Source: Betaproteobacteria bacterium (lineage in GTDB: Bacteria > Pseudomonadota > Gammaproteobacteria > Burkholderiales > Usitatibacteraceae). Taken from it: a stretch of DNA of 41,214 bases. The notes beneath the pieces were generated by a model. It did not search any database and was not told where the DNA came from. It saw only the letters and a list, made by a program, of their open reading frames with translations. The position numbers were made by a program, and so were the translations under genes. The DNA is taken from assembly GCA_016790765.1 (NCBI GenBank), contig JAEUMZ010000117.1, forward strand, positions 1 through 41,214. The letters run 5' to 3'. Shown in pieces: positions 26,691 to 35,698 of this stretch. The stretch's first letter is position 1. Every line of letters starts with the position of its first letter.

Positions 26691-28682
26691 TCAAGCGGCG
26701 TCCAGGTCCTCGCGTTCACCCGAGAAGCGCGCCAGCGAATCGCGCGCTTCCTCGAGGGCCGCGTGCTTTTTCTTGATGGCGTCCAGCCGCGCCTGCAGTC
26801 CCGCGATCTTCTCGGCCAGGTCGATCTCCGCACCCTTGAGCTTCTCGACGCTTGCCATGCGCTCGTAGGTCTCGTCGCGGAACTTTTCCAGGGGCTGTTC
26901 CAGGGCGGCATACAGTCCGCGCATCCACGCGGAGGCTTCGCGGCTGGCGATCTCGAACATGTGCACGCAGCGCGAGCCGACGATCTGGTCGAACTGCTCG
27001 CCCAGCGTCGTGCCGCGCCTGACCAGCAGGTTGCCGGCGCGCGCGAACTCGGCCTGCGACTGCTCGCGCACCTTCTCCAGCTCGGTGTAAAAGCGCTGCG
27101 TGGCGAACGGATGCACTTCGCTGACCTTGATGCCGAAATCGCGCGCCAGGCGTTCGCCGATCCCGATGTGCAGGCTGCGCACTTCCTCGATCTTCGCCTC
27201 CACGGCATCGAGCCGGTCGCGCACCAGTCCGAAGTACTGCCCCAGCGTTTCCTGCACGGTGCCCTGCGCCGCCCCCGCCACGATCGCCGCACGCGCGCGC
27301 GCCGTGTCGCGCTTGGCGGTGGCCACGTCTGCAGCGGCCGCCAGTTCGCTGCCCAGTTTGACGTGCACGTTGCGGACGCTTTTCAACTCGCGCAGTGCAC
27401 CTTCGAGGCGGTCCTGGCGGGCCGTCGCCTGGTCGGCGATCGATCCGCCGAGCTTTTCGTTCTTGGTGAGCAACAGCGACAAGGCGCGCAGGCTTTCCAG
27501 GGTATCGAAGCGGTCGTTGTCGAGTTCCGCCTGCGCCGATTCGAGCGCCGTGCTGAGGCTGGCCAGGGTGCTGGCGGCGAGCATTTCCTGGCGGTGTGCG
27601 GGGAGGTTGGCCGCCAGCGTCCGTTCCAGCTGGTAGAGGCGACTGCGCATCGCCCGGTCGTTGTCCTGCTCCAGCTTGCCCGCCAGGCCGAGGCGTGCGG
27701 ACACCGCCACCACGCGGATCGGGTCGATCCGCAGCAGCTCGGCGGTCGAACGCACGCGCTGGTCGATTTCCTTGAACTGTTGGCGCGCCGCCTCCGGCGT
27801 ACCGGCGGCCACATCGAGCGGAATCTGGTCGATCTTGTTCAACACCACCAGGCGCGTCTGGTCCGACTCCACGCGGACGCGCTGGCGGAACACCGGCGCG
27901 CCGCCCAGGAAGTCCTTCCACAGCGTCAAATCGGCCTTGTCGGCGCCTTGGGTCGCATCAAGGACCAGCAGCACCGCGTCTGCGGACGGCACGCGCCGGC
28001 GCGACAGTTCCGGTTCGCACGTGAAGGCGGCCAGCCCCGGGGTGTCGACCACCACCAGGCCGGCGTCGAGCATCGGGTGCGGGATGTTGATGATCGCGTA
28101 GCGCCAGCGCGGCACGTCCACGAGGTTGACCGCGCTCTGGTCGCCGGGACTCGCCACGCCGGCGGTGTGCAGGCCCCAGGCCACGGCGTCAGAGAGCGAA
28201 ATGCGCTTGGTCTCCGAAAGGGCGGCCAGCGCGCGCGCGACCGACTCGGGCGAATCCGCATCGAAGTTCACCCAGCGCCATTGCGCGTCGTCGCGCATCA
28301 ATTCCTCGATGGACAACGGGCTTTCGCGCGATTCGACCGGCAACAGTCGCACGCTGGTGCGAATGTCGCGGTCGAATCGCACCTCCGTCACGCAGCGCGT
28401 GCCGCGGCCGGGACCGGACGGCAGCAGGCGGCGGCCCAGGTTGGCAAAAAACAGCGCGTTGATCAGTTCCGATTTGCCGCGCGCCACCTCGGCCACGAAC
28501 GCAATCGTGATGCGCTGGCTTTCCACCGCCCGCACGGCGTCGTCAAAGGCTGCTGCCGTATTGGGCAGCAGGAAATCATGTGCGGCGAGGATGCCTCGCA
28601 CCCGGTTGATCTGCGCCAGCAATCCGAAGCGCCAGGACTGCAGGTCGGCGAGTCTCTCGGTCAGGAAATTGGCGCGGGACAT
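26691..28682 (-). CDS. Dynamin-like GTPase
   Basis: A 663-residue large GTPase of the bacterial dynamin-like group. The G domain has a P-loop variant VAEVARGKSE (residues 63-72; Ala64 replaces the usual first Gly of GxxxxGKS), G3 DTPG in VVVDTPGLAAF, and G4 NKID in LVVLNKIDQIPL. The C-terminal half is long and helical with heptad-like stretches (EKIAGLQARLDAIKKKHAAL), as in membrane-remodelling or tethering dynamins. No membrane helix is evident. It stands alone between the ferredoxin gene and mutM, converging with the former. The cellular role is not known. Confidence 0.85.
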   Translation of the reverse strand: MSRANFLTERLADLQSWRFGLLAQINRVRGILAAHDFLLPNTAAAFDDAVRAVESQRITIAFVAEVARGKSELINALFFANLGRRLLPSGPGRGTRCVTEVRFDRDIRTSVRLLPVESRESPLSIEELMRDDAQWRWVNFDADSPESVARALAALSETKRISLSDAVAWGLHTAGVASPGDQSAVNLVDVPRWRYAIINIPHPMLDAGLVVVDTPGLAAFTCEPELSRRRVPSADAVLLVLDATQGADKADLTLWKDFLGGAPVFRQRVRVESDQTRLVVLNKIDQIPLDVAAGTPEAARQQFKEIDQRVRSTAELLRIDPIRVVAVSARLGLAGKLEQDNDRAMRSRLYQLERTLAANLPAHRQEMLAASTLASLSTALESAQAELDNDRFDTLESLRALSLLLTKNEKLGGSIADQATARQDRLEGALRELKSVRNVHVKLGSELAAAADVATAKRDTARARAAIVAGAAQGTVQETLGQYFGLVRDRLDAVEAKIEEVRSLHIGIGERLARDFGIKVSEVHPFATQRFYTELEKVREQSQAEFARAGNLLVRRGTTLGEQFDQIVGSRCVHMFEIASREASAWMRGLYAALEQPLEKFRDETYERMASVEKLKGAEIDLAEKIAGLQARLDAIKKKHAALEEARDSLARFSGEREDLDAA

Positions 28683-28724
28683 GGAGGATCGAATGCGGCG
28701 AAGTGGGGCTATTGTACGGTGCGG

Positions 28725-29540
28725 CTAAGTTTGGCAATGGGCACAGAAGAACGTCGAACGCTGGCCTTGCCGGAGCGACCGGATCGGTTGCCGGCAAACA
28801 CGGCAGGGTTCCCCCGCGCGGTCGTAGCACATCGTCGCCAGCTGGAAGTGGCCGGGCTCGCCGTTGGCACCGACATAGTTGCGCAACGACGAACCGCCGG
28901 CCCGGACCGCGCTCCGCAGGGTCTTGCGAATCGCATCGGCCAACCTGTCGTAGCGGGCAGCCGAGACGCGGCCGGCCGGCTTGCGCGGATCGATGCCGGC
29001 GTGGAACAGGGACTCGGATGCATAAATGTTGCCTACGCCCACCACGACCCGCGCATCCATGATGAAATTCTTGATCGCCACGCGTTTGTGGCGCGAAGCC
29101 CGGTACAGCGCCTGGCCCGAGAAGCCGCGCATCAGCGGCTCGGGTCCGAGGCCATCGAGCAGCACATGGCGCGGCTCCGTGCCTTGGATCCACAACATGG
29201 CGCCGAAGCGCCGCGGGTCATGGTAACGAACCACGCAACCGGATTCGAACCGCAGGTCAAGGTGGTCGTGGGGCACGGGTGCCGGCGCCTGGCGGTAGGC
29301 CGTGAGCGATCCGGACATGCCCAGGTGGCTCAACAGGAAGCCATGGTCGAAATGCCACAACAGATACTTGCCGCGCCGCGACAAGTCCCGCACCGTCGCC
29401 CCCTCGAGGACGTGCGGCAGTTCGGCCGGCACCGGCCAGCGCAGCCGGCGTTCGCGCACCGTCACGCCAGTAATGGTGGAACCCCGGACGGCTTTCAACA
29501 GTCCACGTCGGGTGGTTTCAACTTCCGGAAGTTCAGGCAT
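28725..29540 (-). CDS. mutM: Formamidopyrimidine-DNA glycosylase MutM
   Basis: Removes oxidised purines such as 8-oxoguanine and nicks the strand; 271 residues. The N-terminal PELPEVETTRRGL holds the catalytic proline and glutamate, RRGKYLLWHF the conserved lysine, and VVGVGNIYASESLFHAGIDP the helix-two-turn-helix. The C-terminal zinc finger is CYDRAGEPCRVC with FFCAHCQT. ATG at 29540 gives the mature N-terminus required for catalysis. It is divergent from the TPR gene. Confidence 0.97.
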   Translation of the reverse strand: MPELPEVETTRRGLLKAVRGSTITGVTVRERRLRWPVPAELPHVLEGATVRDLSRRGKYLLWHFDHGFLLSHLGMSGSLTAYRQAPAPVPHDHLDLRFESGCVVRYHDPRRFGAMLWIQGTEPRHVLLDGLGPEPLMRGFSGQALYRASRHKRVAIKNFIMDARVVVGVGNIYASESLFHAGIDPRKPAGRVSAARYDRLADAIRKTLRSAVRAGGSSLRNYVGANGEPGHFQLATMCYDRAGEPCRVCRQPIRSLRQGQRSTFFCAHCQT

Positions 29541-29585
29541 GGGGTTCGAACGTTTTCCGGGCCATTGTATGCGAGACGACCGGCG

Positions 29586-29617
29586 CCAGCCATGCCAAGG
29601 GTGCCTTGGCGGGCTGG
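29586..29617. repeat. Inverted repeat in the mutM/TPR divergent region
   Basis: CCAGC (29586-29590) and GCCAAGG (29594-29600), then loop GTG, then CCTTGGC (29604-29610) and GCTGG (29613-29617). Twelve base pairs with a small internal bulge; no T tract on either side, so a protein-binding dyad is as likely as a hairpin. Confidence 0.5.
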
Positions 29618-29662
29618 ACGGACTATCATGGGCGACCAACGGAAAGGCCATCGGGACGCGAA

Positions 29663-31387
29663 TTGAACGCCAAGCGAAAACTCGTGCATGCCCTCGGATG
29701 GGGCGGCGTACTGGTCGGACTGGCCTGGAACGCCGGCGCGCAGGCTCCCCAGAGGACAGTCGACGATCGCCGCGCCACGCCGGCTGCGGGGGGCCGCGTC
29801 GAGCCGGAGCAGGCGCTCTACCAGATGTTGCTGTCCGAGATCGCAGGACAGCGCGGAGACAACGGTCTCGCGGTGCGCGGCATGATGGATCTTGCGATGC
29901 GCGTGCGCGATGCGCGCCTTGCGCGTCGCGCCGTCGAGATGGGTTTCCAGGCGCGCGACATGGACGCCACGCTGGAGGCCAGCTTGCTGTGGCTGGACCT
30001 GCAGCCCGACGCCGCGCTGGCCCGGCAGGCGCTTGCAGCGGCCACCGGCGCATATGGAAGTGCGGAGTCGGTGAAGTCGAACCTGCGCAAGGCCTTTGCC
30101 GGTCCGCGTCGCGCCCCGCCGTTGTTCATGCACGTCAACGGATTGTTGGGCCGCCTGGGCGACAAGGCGGATGCTGCTGCGTTTGTCGAGGAGCTCGCCG
30201 CTGGGCATGCCAAGCTTCCGGAGGCGCAATACGCGCTGGCGCTGGCGTACTCGAACGCCAACGATCCTGAGCGCGCGACAGCCGCGATCGACCGTGCGAT
30301 GGCGACGCGCAAGGACTGGGTGGCCGGCGCCATCCTGAAATCGCGCATTCTGCGCGTCGGTTCTCTCGATCGGGCAGCCGACTACATGGCCGCCTTCGTC
30401 AAGCTGCATCCCGCGGCAGTGGACGCGCGGCTGCAGTACGCGCGGCTGTTGTTTGCGCAGAACGCCCTGCTTTCAGCGCGCGAGCAGTTCCGCGCCGTCG
30501 CGCGCCTGCAACCGGGTGATGCGGAACACGCCTATGCCATCGCGCTCATGTCCCAGCAGGTCGAGGATTGGTCCGACGCCGAGGCGCAGTACCGGCGTGC
30601 CCTGGAGCTGGGCCCGAAGGACGCGGACGCCATTCGCCACAGCCTGGGCGTGGTGGTCGCCGCCCAACAGCGCCCCGACGACGCCATTGCGTGGTTCCGG
30701 CAAGTGGGCCCGGGCGAATATTTTGTCAATGCACAACTCAAGATCGCAGGCGCGCTCGCCAAGCGCGACGGCCTGGCTGCGGGCCGCAAGTTTCTCAGCG
30801 ATGCACGTCTGGGAGAGGCCGAGGAGTCGGTGTCGAGAATCCAGCTGATGCTGGCAGAGGCCCAGTTGCTGCGCGACGCCGGGATGAATGTCGAGGCCTA
30901 TGATTTCCTGAGCGCGGCCCTCCTGCAACACCCGGACACGGCCGACCTGCTGTACGACCGCGCGATGGTGGCGGAGAAGATCGACCGGCTTGCAGAAATG
31001 GAGGCTGACCTGCGCCGCGTGATCGACCTCAAACCCGATCACGCCCACGCTCTCAACGCGCTCGGCTACACGTTTGCCGAGCGCAACATCCGGCTGGACG
31101 AAGCGGAGGCCCTGGTGCGCAAGGCCATCGAGTTGGCGCCTGATGATGCCTTCATTCTCGACAGCTTGGGCTGGGTGCACTTCCGGCGCGGTCAACTCGA
31201 ACAGGCGCTGACCGTCCTCAAACGCGCCTACGGCATCCGCCGCGACGCCGAGATCGCCGCGCACCTGGCCGAGGTGATGCTCGCCAAGGGCCTGCGCGAC
31301 GAGGCGCAGGCCTTGTTGCGCGCCGCGCTGCTGGAGCATCCCCGGCACGAGGCCTTGACAGCGATGTACAAGAAGTCGATGCCGTGA
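29663..31387 (+). CDS. Exported tetratricopeptide-repeat protein
   Basis: A 574-residue TPR protein with a signal peptide (VHALGWGGVLVGLAWNAGAQA). Helical repeats cover most of the length, for example YAIALMSQQVEDWSDAEAQY, HALNALGYTFAERNIRLDEA and ILDSLGWVHFRRGQLEQAL, the last two being canonical TPR units. The start is uncertain: TTG at 29663 gives a good signal peptide, whereas the open frame reaches further upstream. It is followed by lolB with a GTGA overlap, an arrangement conserved in betaproteobacteria, so a role in envelope or lipoprotein biogenesis is plausible but unproven. Confidence 0.85.
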   Translation: MNAKRKLVHALGWGGVLVGLAWNAGAQAPQRTVDDRRATPAAGGRVEPEQALYQMLLSEIAGQRGDNGLAVRGMMDLAMRVRDARLARRAVEMGFQARDMDATLEASLLWLDLQPDAALARQALAAATGAYGSAESVKSNLRKAFAGPRRAPPLFMHVNGLLGRLGDKADAAAFVEELAAGHAKLPEAQYALALAYSNANDPERATAAIDRAMATRKDWVAGAILKSRILRVGSLDRAADYMAAFVKLHPAAVDARLQYARLLFAQNALLSAREQFRAVARLQPGDAEHAYAIALMSQQVEDWSDAEAQYRRALELGPKDADAIRHSLGVVVAAQQRPDDAIAWFRQVGPGEYFVNAQLKIAGALAKRDGLAAGRKFLSDARLGEAEESVSRIQLMLAEAQLLRDAGMNVEAYDFLSAALLQHPDTADLLYDRAMVAEKIDRLAEMEADLRRVIDLKPDHAHALNALGYTFAERNIRLDEAEALVRKAIELAPDDAFILDSLGWVHFRRGQLEQALTVLKRAYGIRRDAEIAAHLAEVMLAKGLRDEAQALLRAALLEHPRHEALTAMYKKSMP

Positions 31388-31980
31388 CGTCCATCGTGTG
31401 CAGCCGCACACGGCGTCCGGACGTGCGCCGTTTTTGTTTGCTGGCCGGCCTTGGCGCCTGCGCCGTGTGGCTGTCCGCGTGTTCCACCACGCACGTCGAA
31501 TCCGCGGCCCCGGTACCACGCGCTCCACCGGTGCAAGCCTTCCAGATGAGCGGTCGCATCAGTGTCCGCATCAACGATCGAATCGATGCGGGCCAGATCC
31601 GCTGGGAGCGTGATGCCGTGCGCGGGGTCGAGCGGGTCGCCCTGTTGTCCCCGCTGGGAACCCAGGTGGCGGAGCTGACCCGCGCAGGCCGGCATGCGGA
31701 GTTCCGGCGCGGCGAGACTCGGCTGTCGGGCGAAATGGAAGCCCTCACCGAATCCCTGATGGGCGTGGCGCTCGACTTGGGCGCGATGGCCGGTTGGCTG
31801 CAGGGTGCGGGCTTGGACGCAGAGGGGCGCGGTACGGTGGATTCGTCCGACGGCCGTCGTTGGACCCTCCTGGCCGAAGGCTTCCACACCGCCGGTTTGG
31901 CGGTCGTGGCGCGGCGCCTGACCGTCAGTTCGGGGGATACGGTGCTTCGGCTGGTGGTCGACGAGTGGGTGGTCAAATGA
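31384..31980 (+). CDS. lolB: Outer-membrane lipoprotein insertion receptor LolB
   Basis: A 198-residue lipoprotein that accepts lipoproteins from LolA and inserts them in the outer membrane. A lipobox (VWLSAC) lies near residue 33 after a hydrophobic signal. Family features are QAFQMSGRISVRINDR, AGQIRWERD, LLSPLGTQVAELT and the Trp-rich LDLGAMAGWLQG. GTG at 31384 overlaps the TPR stop, and the stop overlaps ispE (ATGA). Confidence 0.9.
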   Translation: MTSIVCSRTRRPDVRRFCLLAGLGACAVWLSACSTTHVESAAPVPRAPPVQAFQMSGRISVRINDRIDAGQIRWERDAVRGVERVALLSPLGTQVAELTRAGRHAEFRRGETRLSGEMEALTESLMGVALDLGAMAGWLQGAGLDAEGRGTVDSSDGRRWTLLAEGFHTAGLAVVARRLTVSSGDTVLRLVVDEWVVK

Positions 31981-32837
31981 GCGCGCACAGCCTCCGGATC
32001 CAGGCGCCGGCAAAACTCAACCTGTTCCTGCATGTCAACGGGCGGCGTTCGGACGGGTACCATTTGCTGCAGACCGTCTTCGTGATGATCGACCACATGG
32101 ACGTGCTCGATATTGCCGTCCGGCCAGACGGCCAGATCCGGCTGACCACGCCCTTGGACGGCGTGCCGGCGGAATCCGACCTCACGGTGCGTGCTGCGCG
32201 GGCCTTGCAGCTTGCGTCGGCGTCCAGCTTGGGCGCGGATCTTGCGGTGGACAAGCGCATCCCGATGGGCGGCGGACTCGGTGGCGGCAGTTCCGACGCG
32301 GCCGCCGCATTGCTGGCCCTGAACCGCCTGTGGCGCCTCGATTGGCCGCTTGACCGCCTCGCGGCGCTGGGCGTGAAATTGGGGGCGGACGTCCCCTTCT
32401 TTGTGCGGGGATGCGCAGCCTGGGGGGAGGGCGTCGGGGACGTCCTGACGCCCGTGGAGGTGCCCGCATGGTGGTATGTCGTGCTGACGCCGGACGTCCA
32501 TGTGCCGACTCCATGGGTGTTCGGCCGGCCGGAATTGACAAGAAACTCGACGCCCCTCAAAATAGCGGACTTTTCGGCCAGCGGGCTGGGTCAATGCAGA
32601 AATGACCTTCAACCCGTTGTTTTGAAAGCGTTTCCAAAGGTCGCGCAGGCTTGGGACGCCTTGGATCAGGCCGCTGCCCGGACCTCGGTGTTTGGCGCGC
32701 GCATGACTGGCTCCGGAGCGTGCATTTTTGCCGCCTTCGAAACCAGGCAGGCGGCCCGGGAAACGCTGGAGAGAGTGCGGCCGGGAATCCCGGGATTTGT
32801 GGCCCAAGGGATGGCGCGCCATCCGTTTGGCCAATAG
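31977..32837 (+). CDS. ispE: 4-diphosphocytidyl-2-C-methyl-D-erythritol kinase
   Basis: GHMP-family kinase of the non-mevalonate isoprenoid pathway; 286 residues. APAKLNLFLHVNGRRSDGYH at the N-terminus, the ATP-binding PMGGGLGGGSSDAAAALLAL and the C-terminal ARMTGSGACIFAAF are all diagnostic. It supplies isoprenoid units, including the farnesyl chain used by CtaB. It is coupled to lolB and followed by the tRNA-Gln gene. Confidence 0.97.
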   Translation: MSAHSLRIQAPAKLNLFLHVNGRRSDGYHLLQTVFVMIDHMDVLDIAVRPDGQIRLTTPLDGVPAESDLTVRAARALQLASASSLGADLAVDKRIPMGGGLGGGSSDAAAALLALNRLWRLDWPLDRLAALGVKLGADVPFFVRGCAAWGEGVGDVLTPVEVPAWWYVVLTPDVHVPTPWVFGRPELTRNSTPLKIADFSASGLGQCRNDLQPVVLKAFPKVAQAWDALDQAAARTSVFGARMTGSGACIFAAFETRQAARETLERVRPGIPGFVAQGMARHPFGQ

Positions 32838-32894
32838 GGGCTGTGCACAACCGCGGCAAGCGTGCTGAGGGTTTGGTCCGGCCCCGAGAGTTCT

Positions 32895-32969
32895 TGGGGA
32901 GTCGCCAAGTGGTAAGGCACCGGATTTTGATTCCGGCATTCGTAGGTTCGATCCCTACCTCCCCAGCCA
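32895..32969 (+). tRNA. tRNA-Gln (anticodon TTG)
   Basis: A 75-nt cloverleaf including an encoded CCA end. Acceptor TGGGGAG pairs with CTCCCCA; D arm GCC/GGC; anticodon stem CCGGA/TCCGG with loop TTTTGAT (anticodon TTG); variable CATTC; T arm GTAGG/CCTAC with loop TTCGATC; discriminator G. The U1-A72 pair and G73 are glutamine identity elements. Its position between ispE and prs is conserved in betaproteobacteria. Confidence 0.97.
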
Positions 32970-33065
32970 GTATTTTGTTGAATTCGCGTTGCCTGCGGCT
33001 GAATGGTCCGCTCGGGCGCGAACTCAAGTGTTGCTTCCTTCCAAGCGTGGAAATGGGGTGATCAC

Positions 33066-34016
33066 ATGGCATTGGACAATGTTTCGGTTTTCACCGGCAG
33101 TGCAAACCCGAAGCTCGCGAAAGAAGTCGCGCGCTTGATGGGGGCGCAGCTGGGCCGCGCCAAGATCGGGCGGTTCAGCGACGGCGAAACGATGGTCGAA
33201 GTGATGGAAAACGTCCGCGGCAAGGACGTCTTCATCCTGCAATCGACCTGTGCACCGACCAACGACCACCTGATGGAAATCATGGTCATGGCGGATGCGC
33301 TGAGGCGTTCGAGCGCGGCTCGGATCACGGCGGCGATTCCGTACTTCGGATATGCGCGCCAGGATCGCAGGCCGCGGTCGGCCCGGGTGGCGATCACCGC
33401 GAAAGTGGTGGCCGACATGCTGGTGGGCGTGGGGGTGGATCGCGTGCTGACCATGGATTTGCATGCGGACCAGATCCAGGGGTTTTTCGATATCCCCGTG
33501 GACAACATCTACGCCACACCGATCTTGCTGGGCGACGTTTGGAAGCACGACTATCCGGATCTGATTGTCGTGTCGCCGGACGTCGGGGGGGTGGTGCGCG
33601 CGCGCGCCATCGCCAAGCAGTTGGACGCGGACCTGGCCATTATCGACAAGCGCCGTCCGCGTGCCAACGTGTCGATGGTGATGAACATCATCGGCGATGT
33701 CGAAGGGCGGTCCTGCGTGTTGATGGATGACATCGTCGACACGGCGGGCACGTTGACGGAGGCGGCCAAGGCGTTGAAGGATCGCGGTGCCGCGCGGGTG
33801 GTGGCGTATTGCACGCACCCGGTGTTGTCCGGGCCGGCCATCGAGCGCATCAACGCGTCCGTCATCGACCAACTGGTGGTGACCGACACGATTCCGTTGA
33901 AACCGGAAGCGCAGGCGTGCAAGAAGATCCGCCAGATTGGAACGGCGGAACTGATCGCGGAGACGATCAGACGGATTTCGGAGGGCAGCTCGGTGAGCTC
34001 GCTCTTCACGGAGTAG
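33066..34016 (+). CDS. prs: Ribose-phosphate pyrophosphokinase
   Basis: Makes PRPP from ribose 5-phosphate and ATP for nucleotide, His and Trp synthesis; 316 residues, normal length. Visible motifs are [15 protein letters not shown], the flexible-loop [32 protein letters not shown] and the PRPP-binding [16 protein letters not shown] at 33066 with GGGGTGA upstream. A small hairpin (CCGGAAG/CTTCCGG, 34019-34037) directly follows the stop but has no T tract, so read-through into rplY is likely. Confidence 0.97.
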   Translation: MALDNVSVFTGSANPKLAKEVARLMGAQLGRAKIGRFSDGETMVEVMENVRGKDVFILQSTCAPTNDHLMEIMVMADALRRSSAARITAAIPYFGYARQDRRPRSARVAITAKVVADMLVGVGVDRVLTMDLHADQIQGFFDIPVDNIYATPILLGDVWKHDYPDLIVVSPDVGGVVRARAIAKQLDADLAIIDKRRPRANVSMVMNIIGDVEGRSCVLMDDIVDTAGTLTEAAKALKDRGAARVVAYCTHPVLSGPAIERINASVIDQLVVTDTIPLKPEAQACKKIRQIGTAELIAETIRRISEGSSVSSLFTE

Positions 34017-34117
34017 GACCGGAAGAAATCCTTCCGGAAAGTTGGGGTGAATCTGGTCGCGGATCGCCTCTTTGCAACGCCCGAGGGCAATCGCCCAACG
34101 GCAAACTGGAGTCCAAC

Positions 34118-34807
34118 ATGAAAATCGCTTTCAAGGCAGAAACGCGCAAAGGACAGGGAACGGGTGCGAGCCGCCGCCTGCGTCGCGCGGACCGCGTGCC
34201 CGGCATCGTCTATGGTGCCGACAAGCCCGCGTCGGTGATCGAGCTCGATCACAAGGACCTCTACATCAACCTGAAGAAAGAGGCATTCCATGCCTCGATC
34301 CTCGACATGGAACTCGACGGCAAATCCGAGCAGGTTTTGTTGCGCGACGTGCAAATGCACCCGTTCAAGAAAAACGTGCTGCACGTCGATTTCCAGCGCG
34401 TTGATGCCAACAAGAAGATCCACATGAAGGTGCCGCTGCACTTCATCAACGAAGAGATCTCACCCGGAGTCAAGCAATCCGGCGGCATCGCGTCGCACAT
34501 CGTCAATGAACTGGACATCACCTGTTTGCCGAAGGACCTGCCGGAATTCATCACGGTGGACCTGAAGGACCTGAGCGCCGGCCACACGCTGCACTTGTCG
34601 GGCCTGAAGATGCCGGCTGGTGTGACCGCCGTGACGCATCGCGGGGAAGACCCGTCGATCGCGACCATCATCATCCCGCGCGCCGTGGTGGCCGAGGAAG
34701 AAACCGCACCCGCCGTCGCTGCTGCCGACGTGCCGGCCGCGAACCAGAAAGCAAAAGAGGAGGAGGCTCCCAAGAAGGACGACAAGGGCGGAAAAGACAA
34801 GAAATAA
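34118..34807 (+). CDS. rplY: 50S ribosomal protein bL25 (CTC form)
   Basis: 5S rRNA-binding protein of the large subunit; 229 residues. The N-terminal L25 domain has [20 protein letters not shown] and PGIVYG, followed by the C-terminal beta domain of the general-stress CTC form. The tail is Ala/Glu/Lys-rich ([18 protein letters not shown]), as in betaproteobacterial members. ATG at 34118 after CTGGAG. A strong terminator follows. Confidence 0.96.
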   Translation: MKIAFKAETRKGQGTGASRRLRRADRVPGIVYGADKPASVIELDHKDLYINLKKEAFHASILDMELDGKSEQVLLRDVQMHPFKKNVLHVDFQRVDANKKIHMKVPLHFINEEISPGVKQSGGIASHIVNELDITCLPKDLPEFITVDLKDLSAGHTLHLSGLKMPAGVTAVTHRGEDPSIATIIIPRAVVAEEETAPAVAAADVPAANQKAKEEEAPKKDDKGGKDKK

Positions 34808-34836
34808 CCCGCTGCTTGTTGCGATTCACACTCGCG

Positions 34837-34873
34837 ATGCCCGCCGCCGATTCGGTTGGCGGGCATTTTTTTT
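34837..34873 (+). terminator. Rho-independent terminator after rplY
   Basis: Perfect 9-bp stem ATGCCCGCC/GGCGGGCAT with a 12-nt loop, followed by eight T residues, about 30 nt after the rplY stop. Confidence 0.92.
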
Positions 34874-34878
34874 GAGAA

Positions 34879-34908
34879 CGCGCAAGGGTGAAATCCTGCT
34901 CTTGCGCG
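34879..34908 (+). repeat. 8-bp inverted repeat upstream of pth
   Basis: CGCGCAAG (34879-34886) and CTTGCGCG (34901-34908) form a perfect stem with a 14-nt loop in the 122-nt gap between the rplY terminator and pth. No T tract follows; role unknown. Confidence 0.5.
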
Positions 34909-34960
34909 GCTTGAACAGGGAAAAGCGGCGGCGGAGCCACACGATTTGCGGGACGAGAAA

Positions 34961-34995
34961 CCCCAGCCCCGAGCCCCCAGTCCCCAGCCCCAAGA
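34961..34995 (+). repeat. Array of five C-rich heptamers directly before pth
   Basis: Five consecutive heptamers, CCCCAGC, CCCGAGC, CCCCAGT, CCCCAGC and CCCAAGA, end exactly at the base before the pth ATG. The opposite strand has five runs of three or more G, so it could form a G-quadruplex. The normal purine-rich ribosome binding site is missing. Confidence 0.85.
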
Positions 34996-35640
34996 ATGAA
35001 CTCCCCCATCAAAATCGTCGCCGGCCTCGGCAATCCCGGAAAGGAATACGAACTCACGCGCCACAACGCGGGGTTCTGGTTCGTCGAGGCCTTGGCGCGT
35101 GAGCTTGGCGCGTCGTTCAGGAAGGAAAGCAAGTTTCACGGCGAGGTCGCCAAGGCCGGCGGCGTGTGGCTCGTGAAGCCCACGACCTACATGAACAAAT
35201 CCGGCCTGGCCGTCGGGTCGCTCGCCAAGTTCTACCAGGTCACGCCCGAAGAAGTGCTCGTGGTGCACGATGAAATGGACCTGCCTGCAGGCGGCGCCAA
35301 GATGAAGACCGGCGGCGCGGCGGGCAACAATGGCGTCAAGGACATCGTCGCCCATTTGGGCACGCGCGATTTCTGGCGCTTGCGCATCGGCATCGGCCAC
35401 CCGCGCGACCTGGCCGCGAAGTTTGGCGGCGACATGACGCGTGATGAAGTCGTCGACTACGTGCTGCACCGCCCCGACAAGGCGGACCAGAAAGCCATCG
35501 ACGAGTGTATCGACCGCTGCCTTGCGCTGTGGCCCCTCATTGCAGACGGTGACATGGAGGCTGCGATGATGAGATTGCATACGAAGGCGCGTGAGGAGGG
35601 AGGCGTGAAGGGTGAGGCGACTGCCCGCCGAGAAAAGTAG
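34996..35640 (+). CDS. pth: Peptidyl-tRNA hydrolase
   Basis: Recycles peptidyl-tRNA released from stalled ribosomes; 214 residues. The active-site segment [19 protein letters not shown] contains the catalytic His and Asn; [39 protein letters not shown] and [11 protein letters not shown] are diagnostic. The C-terminus runs about 20 residues past E. coli Pth with a charged tail ([20 protein letters not shown]). ATG at 34996 matches the family start despite the C-rich upstream. Confidence 0.96.
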   Translation: MNSPIKIVAGLGNPGKEYELTRHNAGFWFVEALARELGASFRKESKFHGEVAKAGGVWLVKPTTYMNKSGLAVGSLAKFYQVTPEEVLVVHDEMDLPAGGAKMKTGGAAGNNGVKDIVAHLGTRDFWRLRIGIGHPRDLAAKFGGDMTRDEVVDYVLHRPDKADQKAIDECIDRCLALWPLIADGDMEAAMMRLHTKAREEGGVKGEATARREK

Positions 35641-35669
35641 ATCAACCTGGCTGTCTGGCGAAAGGCGTT

Positions 35670-35698
35670 AGGAGTGCGGAGACCTTCTCCTCACTCCT
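35670..35698. repeat. Hairpin between pth and ychF
   Basis: Left arm 35670-35682 (AGGAGTGCGGAGA) pairs with right arm 35686-35698 at 12 of 13 positions around a 3-nt loop. The right arm overlaps the heptamer array at 35687-35721. No T tract, so a standard terminator is unlikely. Confidence 0.6.

Noticed and set aside
26763..29666. A 967-codon open frame on the plus strand, opposite the GTPase and mutM genes
   Set aside because: It mirrors real genes with clear motifs on the other strand. Long antisense frames are expected in GC-rich coding DNA, and the translation is His/Arg/Gln-rich with no domain.
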